Shown here: piece by piece, positions 7,001 through 11,112 of the stretch | Position numbering within the stretch: position 1 is the stretch's first letter | Layout of the letters: each line of letters starts with the position of its first letter | Source of the DNA: an uncultured Acidimicrobiales bacterium | GTDB taxonomy: Bacteria; Actinomycetota; Acidimicrobiia; Acidimicrobiales; Iamiaceae | NCBI GenBank assembly: GCA_937926025.1 | Contig: CALANQ010000142.1 | Coordinates: 1-11,112 of the forward strand | Direction of reading: 5' to 3' | DNA length: 11,112 bases | Position numbers and translations under genes: made by a program | Notes under the pieces: model-generated | Databases searched by the model: none | Seen by the model: the letters and a program-made list of their open reading frames with translations, nothing else | Told to the model about the DNA's origin: nothing

Positions 7001-7317
7001 ACCGCTGGGTGGCGCTGGGGACGAGCGCGGCGAACGCCGTGGTCGTGTGCGCGGTGCTGGTCAGCATCCCGTTCGTGGGCCGTCGCTTCGGCTGGGGCTA
7101 CGGCCTGTACCAGGCGGCCCTGGTGGTGATGGTCGTCATCGGGTCCTCGGACTTCGTGGGCACCGGTCGCTACGTCCTGGGGGCGTTCCCGGCGGCGGTC
7201 CTGGCGGGGGAGTGGCTGGCGCTCCGGCGCCGTGCGGCCGTGGCGTGGCTCGTCACCAGCGCGGTGCTCCTCGGGCTGGTCGCGGTGCTGTACACACGTG
7301 GCTTCTACCTGTCCTGA
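4027..7317 (+). CDS. Fusion: degenerate carbamoyltransferase-like domain + duplicated membrane module + PIG-V-like GT-C glycosyltransferase
   Basis: A 1096-residue protein in one uninterrupted frame. Residues ~20-350 align by eye with the N-terminal domain of the operon's carbamoyltransferase. They keep HxxxH (H143/H147, in DHRRAHAAAV) and a Trp-Cys-Gly core (204-206). They lose D152 (Trp166), the GEYKLMG motif, the GGGVALN loop and the D334 ligand (Met337); the YrdC-like domain is absent. Residues 387-485 and 494-690 are two diverged copies of the SGNH protein's membrane module, each ending in a conserved Trp/Pro stretch (AWAVWADPPD, AWLVRDFPPWPG). Residues ~707-1096 are multi-pass GT-C: YDGHSYLTIATDGY at 753-766, FPGYPVLI at 779-786, YADAVFLA at 851-858, ATRPLGM at 884-890 and GRYVLGAFP at 1047-1055, like PIG-V/GT76 mannosyltransferases. 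It probably glycosylates an exported acceptor using a lipid-linked sugar. The start overlaps the small gene's stop (ATGA) with no Shine-Dalgarno, so translation is likely coupled. An alternative start is GTG 4090. Confidence 0.88.
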   Translation: MRRPGDPGNEAEPIGSEADRRVLVSVCDVAHEAIVAVESGGTLAVAASGVRSGPPAGFARSALERCTSERPEVLADADLLVLVDERPGPGSAFADAVERGAAAAGRAVWGLPTAVEWAVLGHRRIAESLGPVGSVPAICTLDHRRAHAAAVLLGPDAPDGALILAWTRRGLEATTWGREDGVPVAGGRVAVTGLGELWREMAWWCGTDLPGVLDLADGATSSEALASMVVVADDGAVSDPAGPFRRWRSSRRRREVVEQLGCAPVASGAEPSERHRALAASFADLARLALVRQAERAGADLTAGSVAVVGDLPVGRYDGVPDTASAVEVRLRPACEMAEVAGGAARWAAAVGAAAPWRARRRLRTTRAGEPARVGDAPLGVPRDRGVRWALLLVLAASMLPIARSWPPRALEWAPRVVGVTALAVAAVLLPGLVRRDRRVLMAVPALVAGYLAVDAAGPVAGPATGAWLAVGGVLAAWAVWADPPDRLRATMPGLVPATILTALGPFVRAFSTAGDQWAVRSTLVVLVALGAQVGLGRRGPVRSPVVLASGAGVAAGLVGGRTAGVWIALGVVTAAWLVRDFPPWPGIGPHPAPGRRAAWPVVVPLVVAAAWTGASAGATALPVGLAGLGLVAVAVCACRPEIDQRLSPRRRGARHAALVLLGAAPAAVGWVARRARWWSPARADEGRGATQAPAADDLGADPAGPARGWAWGAWAVVAVAVVTIVQVASSWNPMAIGPWWSQDRLLSAWVQYDGHSYLTIATDGYQEPFGRYPIVAWFPGYPVLIRVVAAVFGIDPGLAGFLVTLGAGAVAARCLWGWSSTLVRGQQARRLGLLVALLSPFAAYLYGAVYADAVFLACTIGAFWLLERRHLLLAGVVAAGATATRPLGMAVVLGLLAVAFEREGVVRQDPGATGLAARFAIPTSVDRSRASARLLGPLVGMGGLAAYMLYTRIRFGSALLFLDVQADWAHGPAAGATSWLKFDTVGYLVSHRWVALGTSAANAVVVCAVLVSIPFVGRRFGWGYGLYQAALVVMVVIGSSDFVGTGRYVLGAFPAAVLAGEWLALRRRAAVAWLVTSAVLLGLVAVLYTRGFYLS
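4084..5076 (+). other. Coding segment for the degenerate ASKHA (carbamoyltransferase-like) domain
   Basis: This segment encodes residues 20-350 of the fusion protein. Side by side with the intact enzyme at 211-1998 the match is nearly ungapped around the metal site. Residues 143-177 pair with 129-163 of the enzyme, sharing HxxxHAAA, a hydrophobic strand and an ATTWG/TATVG ending. Later, GELWREMAWWCG pairs with GLLYTLATVWCG, and ALASMVVVADDGAV pairs with ALADVVAVDADGSV. These shared positions are seen directly; the loss of activity is inferred from the missing ligands. Confidence 0.75.
5185..5481 (+). repeat. Membrane-module copy A (protein-level repeat)
   Basis: Encodes residues 387-485 of the fusion protein. 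It aligns with residues ~495-585 of the same protein with few gaps: TGAWLAVGGVLAAWAVWADP pairs with AGVWIALGVVTAAWLVRDFP. Resemblance is at protein level only; no long DNA identity is visible, so the duplication is old. Confidence 0.6.
5506..6096 (+). repeat. Membrane-module copy B, homologous to the SGNH protein N-terminus
   Basis: Encodes residues 494-690 of the fusion protein. It matches residues ~35-235 of the SGNH protein (nt 2085-2699). Shared landmarks, in the same order, are TGPFLR/LGPFVR, EWVVRS/QWAVRS, GGRSPGLW/GGRTAGVW, ATWVVRGFPPVPG/AAWLVRDFPPWPG and PWVAHR/GWVARR. Confidence 0.75.
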
Positions 7318-7348
7318 CGGTGGGGATCCCGAGGCGAGGGGCGCGCGC
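7318..7348. other. 31-bp convergent intergenic gap
   Basis: Separates the stop of the plus-strand fusion gene from the stop (TAG at 7351-7349) of the minus-strand glycosyltransferase. It contains GGGATCCC, a short palindrome with no loop, and no T-run, so no intrinsic terminator can be supported. Read-through from both sides is possible. Confidence 0.6.
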
Positions 7349-9040
7349 CTAGGACCGCGGCGGCCGGTCGGGGTGCTCGAGGAAGAGCACGTGACCGCCA
7401 TCGGGCAGCTCCATGCGGTCGATCTGCCGGTACCCGCGCTCGCGCGCCATCCGGAGCAGCTTCGGCACCTGGCGGTCCTCCGGGAACGGGAGCGACTCCG
7501 GGAACATCAGCACGAGGAGCCGTCGGTGGGTCCCGAGCCAGATCGGGTCGAGCGCGTCATCGAGCTCCTGGTCGGAGAGATCGGTCCGAGGGACCAGCAT
7601 CGGCCCGAAGCCCTTGCCGGTGAGCTCCTCGGCGAGCAGCAGCGACTGCCCGTTCAGGAGGTGGCTGGACCCGCTCACGGTGAACACCCAGAGCTGGTCA
7701 TCCCGGCGGTACTCCTCGAGCTTGTCGACGATCGCCAGGTTGGTCTGCCACCAGCGTCCGGCACCGCGCTCCCGGGTCGATCGATCCGTGGAGAGGAGGA
7801 GCGGATCGGCGTCGCCCAGCACCCGCTCGCGCTCGTCCAGCCCGCCGGCGAGCAGCCGCTGGACCTCGAGCCGGGCACCGGGTCCGTCGATCGGCCCACC
7901 CGTGTCGGTGAGGGAGATCGCGAGGGTGCCGATGGCGATGGCCACCGCGGCCGTGGCCATCCCCGTCCCGAGTCGCCGCGGGAGGCGCCAGCCCACCGCG
8001 ACGGTGGTGCACACCGCCACCAGCTCCAAGGGCACCTCGAACCACACGCCCTGGTTCGACGTCGTGAGGAGCAGCCCGTAGCCCACGAGGACGACGGCGG
8101 CCGAGGCGACGATCCCGTGGTGGAGCAGTTCGCGGCCGATCCGGGGACGGCGGATGAGCGCGGTGAGCGCCGCCAGGATCCACGTGCTGATGCCCAGGCC
8201 GAGGAACACACTGCGGATGTCGGTGTCGAGGCTGTTCAGGCGCAGGTCGAGCTTGTCGCCGAGCCCCGACGGCCCGTAGGTGTTGGCCATGTCGCCGTAG
8301 CCGAACCGGAACAGGTAGTCGTACAGCGCATCCCGGCTGACGAACCACCAGGGCCCGGCCACGAGCACCGCCACGCCGGCGGCGATGGCCAGGTTCGCAA
8401 CGGTCCGGCGGCTCCAGCGGAGCTGCAGCAGCGCGGCGACGCCGAGGCCGGGTACGAAGCCGATGCTCATCGTGCGGGTGAGGAGCATCGCTCCCGTGGC
8501 GGCGCCGAAGAGCACCATGCGCCACCGGTGCTCGCCCCGTTCCGAGGCCAGCACCGCCCACAGGGCCAGCAGGAGGAACATGGCCGTCCCGGTGGCGTAC
8601 TGGAAGTTGCGGGCCGAGTTGATGAGCGCCGGCAGGCCGAGGGCCACGACACCAGCGACCAGGCCCGCGGCCCGCGACGAGAGCCGGGTGGTGAGCCCGG
8701 CGGCCGCCACGGCGGTGCCGACGGCCAGCAGGGGCTGGACCAGCGACACCCAGAGGATCGTCCGCTGGCCGACGACCAGCCCGGGCAGGGCCAGGACCGG
8801 GACCAACGGCCCCGTGTTGGAGGCGGTGAACACCGCTCGGACGAGCTCGGCGGGGTGGGCCGGGTCGATGCTGCGGTGGAAGCGGAGGGCCGTGGCCATG
8901 TAGCCGGCCTCGTCCACGTTGTAGGCGCCGAGGTCGCGATGGGTGGCGATCCACCACAGGTGCAGCGCCACGACCCCGATGCCCAGGATCGCGGTGGTGG
9001 CCACGGGGTGCGCTGTGCACCAGCCTGCGGTCCTCCCCAC
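7349..9040 (-). CDS. Multi-pass GT-C-type glycosyltransferase (ArnT/PMT-like fold)
   Basis: A predicted integral membrane glycosyltransferase of 563 residues with about nine or ten hydrophobic segments. After the first segment (about 14-33) comes NVDEAGYMATAL, whose D43-E44 pair is in the position of the catalytic acidic residue(s) of GT-C enzymes in the first extracytoplasmic loop. Further landmarks are SARNFQYATGTAMFLLLALW and LLTRTMSIGFVPG. The last ~184 residues (from about 380) are soluble and end in a Gly-His strand and a basic, Pro-rich tail; this resembles the periplasmic tails of such enzymes but I recognise no motif. Donor and acceptor are unknown; a polyprenyl-phosphate sugar is usual for the fold. 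The start is chosen at GTG 9040 because the frame upstream runs antisense into gmhA and has no ATG, GTG or TTG between there and gmhA; GTG 9004 is an alternative. No clear Shine-Dalgarno precedes either. It is convergent with the fusion gene and divergent from gmhA. Confidence 0.82.
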   Translation of the reverse strand: MGRTAGWCTAHPVATTAILGIGVVALHLWWIATHRDLGAYNVDEAGYMATALRFHRSIDPAHPAELVRAVFTASNTGPLVPVLALPGLVVGQRTILWVSLVQPLLAVGTAVAAAGLTTRLSSRAAGLVAGVVALGLPALINSARNFQYATGTAMFLLLALWAVLASERGEHRWRMVLFGAATGAMLLTRTMSIGFVPGLGVAALLQLRWSRRTVANLAIAAGVAVLVAGPWWFVSRDALYDYLFRFGYGDMANTYGPSGLGDKLDLRLNSLDTDIRSVFLGLGISTWILAALTALIRRPRIGRELLHHGIVASAAVVLVGYGLLLTTSNQGVWFEVPLELVAVCTTVAVGWRLPRRLGTGMATAAVAIAIGTLAISLTDTGGPIDGPGARLEVQRLLAGGLDERERVLGDADPLLLSTDRSTRERGAGRWWQTNLAIVDKLEEYRRDDQLWVFTVSGSSHLLNGQSLLLAEELTGKGFGPMLVPRTDLSDQELDDALDPIWLGTHRRLLVLMFPESLPFPEDRQVPKLLRMARERGYRQIDRMELPDGGHVLFLEHPDRPPRS

Positions 9041-9098
9041 CAGGTGCGGCTGGGGGGCGTCTCGCTCCGGAAGAGGGGCTGTGGGGTGCAGAGAGGCG

Positions 9099-9104
9099 AG
9101 CTTA
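9099..9104 (-). promoter_or_regulatory. Possible -10 element for the GT-C gene
   Basis: Read on the minus strand the hexamer is TAAGCT, fitting TAnnnT. It would place the transcription start near 9092 and give a leader of about 50 bases before GTG 9040. No good -35 is seen. Confidence 0.35.
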
Positions 9105-9116
9105 GGCGGGACGGCT

Positions 9117-9131
9117 CTCCGGGTGCCGGAG
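9117..9131. repeat. Inverted repeat 1 (6-bp arms, 3-bp loop)
   Basis: CTCCGG, GTG, CCGGAG. It lies just upstream of the minus-strand -10-like element. On its own it is short enough to be chance in GC-rich DNA. Confidence 0.4.
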
Positions 9132-9143
9132 CCCCGGACGTGC

Positions 9144-9162
9144 CCGGTCGCAGGGCGACCGG
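9144..9162. repeat. Inverted repeat 2 (8-bp perfect arms, 3-bp loop)
   Basis: CCGGTCGC, AGG, GCGACCGG: both arms are fully complementary. It sits between the two divergent promoter-like elements. It could be an operator or a hairpin; there is no T-run, so it is not an intrinsic terminator. Confidence 0.5.
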
Positions 9163-9165
9163 CGT

Positions 9166-9192
9166 TCCGGACCAGTTGGTAGGGTCCGGACC
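9166..9192. repeat. Inverted/direct repeat 3 spanning the gmhA -10
   Basis: TCCGGACC at 9166-9173 is matched by its complement GGTCCGGA at 9183-9190. TCCGGACC also recurs in direct orientation at 9185-9192, inside the perfect 10-bp palindrome GGTCCGGACC (9183-9192). The repeats are 19 bp apart, about two helical turns, and bracket the -10-like TAGGGT. This is the layout expected of a repressor operator (inference). Confidence 0.5.
9180..9185 (+). promoter_or_regulatory. Probable -10 element of gmhA-hldE
   Basis: TAGGGT fits the actinobacterial TAnnnT pattern. It predicts a transcription start near 9192 and a leader of about 30 bases carrying the purine-rich AGAGGTGGGGA ribosome binding site at 9205-9215 before the gmhA ATG at 9222. 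No strong -35 is present. Confidence 0.45.
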
Positions 9193-9221
9193 GGCCTGAC
9201 GAGCAGAGGTGGGGACCGCGC

Positions 9222-9791
9222 ATGCTGCGCCAAGCGTTCGAGGAGCACCAGGCGGTGGTCAGCGCCTCGCTGGCGGCCATCGAACCCTCCTTCGATGCGG
9301 TGCTCGACCGCCTGGTGGCGGGCCTCCAGGCGGGGGGCCGGGTGCTCGCCTTCGGGAACGGCGGCAGCGCGGCGCAGGCGTCGCACTTCGCCGCGGAGCT
9401 CACGGGGCGCTTCGAGGAGGATCGACCTGGGTTCGACGCGGTCGCGCTCAGCGCCGATGCCGCCGCCCTGACCTCGGTGGCCAACGACTACGGCTTCGAC
9501 CAGGTGTTCGCCAGGCAGGTGGCGGCGCTCGGGCGGCGGGGCGACGTCGTGGTGGCCATCTCCACCTCCGGCACCTCGGCCAACGTGGTCGAGGGCGTCC
9601 GGGCGGCGGCCGCGGCCGGCCTCGTCACCGCGGCGCTCACCGGTGAGGGGGGCGGTGCGCTCGCGCCGCTCGTCGACCACCTGATCGCCGTGCCGAGCCT
9701 CCGCACGGCGAGGGTGCAGGAGGTCCACGCCATCGTGCTGCACGAGCTGGCGCGCGAGGTCGAGGCACGCGCCGTCCGGCGGGAGCGATGA
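9222..9791 (+). CDS. gmhA: Sedoheptulose-7-phosphate isomerase (phosphoheptose isomerase)
   Basis: A cytosolic SIS-domain enzyme converting D-sedoheptulose 7-phosphate to D-glycero-D-manno-heptose 7-phosphate, the first step of nucleotide-heptose synthesis. It has 189 residues, the normal length. Hallmarks are FGNGGSAAQASHFAAELTGR at 44-63 (phosphate loop with metal/catalytic H55 and E59), SADAAALTSVANDYGFDQVF at 77-96, ISTSGTSANV at 113-122, TGEGGGAL at 140-147 and VPSLRTARVQEVHAIVLHEL at 157-176, with metal ligands Q166 and H174. The key residues known from the E. coli enzyme all have counterparts. The start has a clear AGAGGTGGGG ribosome binding site. The stop overlaps the hldE start by 4 bp, so the two are translated together. 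Confidence 0.95.
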   Translation: MLRQAFEEHQAVVSASLAAIEPSFDAVLDRLVAGLQAGGRVLAFGNGGSAAQASHFAAELTGRFEEDRPGFDAVALSADAAALTSVANDYGFDQVFARQVAALGRRGDVVVAISTSGTSANVVEGVRAAAAAGLVTAALTGEGGGALAPLVDHLIAVPSLRTARVQEVHAIVLHELAREVEARAVRRER

Positions 9792-11112
9792 CCGTTCCGG
9801 GGGACCCGCGCGACCTCATCGACGCTGTCGAAGCAGCGGCCGGCGGGGCTCGCATCGTGGTGGTCGGCGACGTCATGCTCGACGAGTACGTGGTGGGCAC
9901 CGTGACCCGCACCTCGCCGGAGGCGCCGGTGCCCGTGGTGCTGGCCGACGGCCGACGGGCGACCTTGGGCGGTGCCGGCAACGTGGCCGCCCACCTGGCG
10001 ACGTTCGGTGCCGACGTCGAGCTGGTCGGCGTGGTGGGCGCCGATCCCGACGGCGCCGAGGTCCGCGAGCTGGCGCGCCAGCAGGGCATCGGCGTCGACG
10101 GCCTCCTGGTCGACGACTCGCGCCCAACCACTCGCAAGCAGCGGGTGCTGGCCGGCCGCCAGCAGGTGGTCCGGGTCGATTGGGAGTCCACGGATCCGGT
10201 GGTGCCGGACCTCGCGTCCCGGCTCGTCGCCGCCGCGCTCGACCGTGGGCCCGCAGACCTCGTCGTCCTCAGCGACTACGCGAAGGGTGTGGTGGTGCCC
10301 GACGTGGCCTCTGCGGTCATCGGCGCCGCTCGCGCCTCCGGCATCCCGGTCCTGGTGGATCCCAAGGTGCCCGATCTCTCCCGCTTCGCCGGGGCCACCC
10401 TCGTCAAGGCCAACCAGTTCGAGTTCGAGGCCGCCGTTGGTCGCCTCCTCGGCGCGCAGCCCGAACGGACCGCCGGCCCGGCTGCAGCAGAGCTCCTCGC
10501 GGGAGGAGGCTTCCGGCAGGTGGTGGTCACGCTGGGCGAACGGGGCATGGTGGCGGTCGACGGGGAGCAGCCACCCCTGGTGGTCCCGCCGCAAGCGCGC
10601 GAGGTGTACGACGTCAGCGGGGCGGGCGATACCGTGCTCGCGCTGCTCGCGCTGGGCACCGTGGCCGGGCTCGAGCTCCACGATGCGGCATCGATCGCCG
10701 GCCTGGCCGCCAGCGCCGTCGTCGGTCGGGTGGGGGTCACGGTGCCGACCGCCTCGGATCTCCGGGCAGCAGCCCGTGCGCTGGGGTCGGGCAAGGTGCT
10801 CGACGTCGATGACCTCGTCGCCGAGGTCGGGCGCTGGAAGCAGGCGGGGCGGCGGGTGGTGTTCGCCAACGGGTGCTTCGATCTGCTGCACCCCGGACAC
10901 ATCCACCTCGTGCAGGCAGCGGCCGCCTGCGGCGATGCGCTGGTCGTGGCGGTCAACGGCGACGCCTCGACCCGCCAGCTGAAGGGACCGGACCGGCCGT
11001 TGGTCGACCAGGCGAGGCGAGCCGCGTCGCTCTCCGCTCTGGCTTGCGTCGACGCGGTCACGATCTTCGACGAGCCCGACCCGGGTGCGCTCATCGCCGC
11101 CCTGGTCCCCGA
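9788..11112 (+). CDS. hldE: Bifunctional heptose-7-phosphate kinase / heptose-1-phosphate nucleotidyltransferase (3' end cut)
   Basis: A cytosolic enzyme with two domains. The N-terminal PfkB/ribokinase-like kinase (about 1-320) phosphorylates heptose 7-phosphate at O1: VVGDVMLDEY at 25-34, TRTSPEAPVPVV at 40-51, GGAGNVAAHLA at 61-71, DPKVPD at 191-196, KANQFEFE at 207-214 and the catalytic VSGAGDT with D281. The C-terminal cytidylyltransferase-like domain (about 355 on) adds the nucleotide: FANGCFDLLHPGH at 359-371 with the HxGH signature H368/H371, then VAVNGDASTRQLKG at 387-400. 441 codons are in the window, against about 477 in E. coli HldE, so some 35 residues lie beyond the right edge. 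The nucleotide used (ATP in the classical pathway) cannot be proved here. The heptose bisphosphate phosphatase GmhB, needed between the two activities, is not in the window and may lie downstream. ATG overlaps the gmhA stop (ATGA). Confidence 0.94.
   Translation, partial: MTVPGDPRDLIDAVEAAAGGARIVVVGDVMLDEYVVGTVTRTSPEAPVPVVLADGRRATLGGAGNVAAHLATFGADVELVGVVGADPDGAEVRELARQQGIGVDGLLVDDSRPTTRKQRVLAGRQQVVRVDWESTDPVVPDLASRLVAAALDRGPADLVVLSDYAKGVVVPDVASAVIGAARASGIPVLVDPKVPDLSRFAGATLVKANQFEFEAAVGRLLGAQPERTAGPAAAELLAGGGFRQVVVTLGERGMVAVDGEQPPLVVPPQAREVYDVSGAGDTVLALLALGTVAGLELHDAASIAGLAASAVVGRVGVTVPTASDLRAAARALGSGKVLDVDDLVAEVGRWKQAGRRVVFANGCFDLLHPGHIHLVQAAAACGDALVVAVNGDASTRQLKGPDRPLVDQARRAASLSALACVDAVTIFDEPDPGALIAALVP

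Noticed and set aside
7318..7348. Bidirectional terminator between the convergent genes
   Set aside because: Only GGGATCCC without a loop is present and there is no T-run on either strand.
4738..7401. Minus-strand open frame of 887 codons opposite the fusion gene
   Set aside because: The translation is dominated by Arg, Pro, Gly, His and Asp with no hydrophobic core or motif, as expected opposite a GC-rich membrane protein gene. The plus-strand product has clear domains.
7232..9199. Plus-strand open frame of 655 codons opposite the GT-C gene
   Set aside because: Its composition is Glu/Arg/Gly/His-rich with no domain, and it starts inside the fusion gene. The minus-strand product has membrane helices and a catalytic DE motif.
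9041..9484. N-terminal extension of the GT-C gene to an ATG at 9484
   Set aside because: It would run antisense through the conserved N-terminal third of gmhA and through its promoter, and the extra 148 residues are Ser/Ala/Arg-rich with no motif.
9488..10906. Minus-strand open frame of 472 codons opposite gmhA-hldE
   Set aside because: The plus strand carries two unmistakable enzymes across the whole stretch; the antisense product has only compositional bias.
1..11112. tRNA, rRNA, CRISPR array, insertion sequence or phage attachment site
   Set aside because: I saw no cloverleaf-type sequence, no regularly spaced direct repeats, no transposase motif and no terminal inverted repeats. The window is almost completely filled by the listed genes.

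Overview
The window is very GC-rich, coding-dense DNA. Genes overlap by 4 bp, GTG starts occur, and -10 elements look like TAnnnT. This suggests a high-GC actinobacterium. The style of the membrane SGNH protein and the HldE/GmhA pair would fit an uncultured-type lineage such as Acidimicrobiia, but that placement is an inference and no marker gene is present to test it.

Layout. (1) Positions 1-99, minus strand: the 5' end of a divergent gene running off the window, with a promoter-like stretch up to about 174. (2) Positions 211-7317, plus strand: four genes chained by 4-bp start/stop overlaps. They are a NodU/CmcH/TobZ-family O-carbamoyltransferase; a membrane-anchored SGNH (GDSL-like) hydrolase; a 55-residue single-pass membrane protein resembling DUF5989; and a 1096-residue fusion protein. 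(3) Positions 7349-9040, minus strand: a convergent GT-C-type membrane glycosyltransferase. (4) Positions 9041-9221: a divergent intergenic region with three inverted repeats. (5) Positions 9222-11112, plus strand: gmhA (sedoheptulose-7-phosphate isomerase) overlapping hldE (heptose kinase/nucleotidyltransferase), the latter cut by the window end.

How the genes may work together. GmhA and HldE make a nucleotide-activated heptose in the cytosol. The two multi-pass GT-C-like proteins probably use lipid-linked sugars to glycosylate something at the outer face of the membrane. The carbamoyltransferase and the SGNH enzyme would decorate or trim that glycan. The whole therefore reads as a cell-envelope or exported-glycan locus. 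The link between heptose and carbamoylation is inferred from proximity only.

The most unusual item is the 1096-residue protein. Its first ~350 residues align end to end by eye with the N-terminal ASKHA (Kae1-like) domain of the intact carbamoyltransferase at the start of the operon. The HxxxH metal pair is kept, but the other ligand and substrate motifs and the whole YrdC-like C-terminal domain are missing. This is followed by two divergent copies of the membrane module that forms the N-terminus of the neighbouring SGNH protein, and then by a PIG-V-like GT-C mannosyltransferase domain. The domain order repeats the order of the first two genes, as if that gene pair had been duplicated, fused, degraded and joined to a glycosyltransferase. 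I do not know a described system with this architecture.
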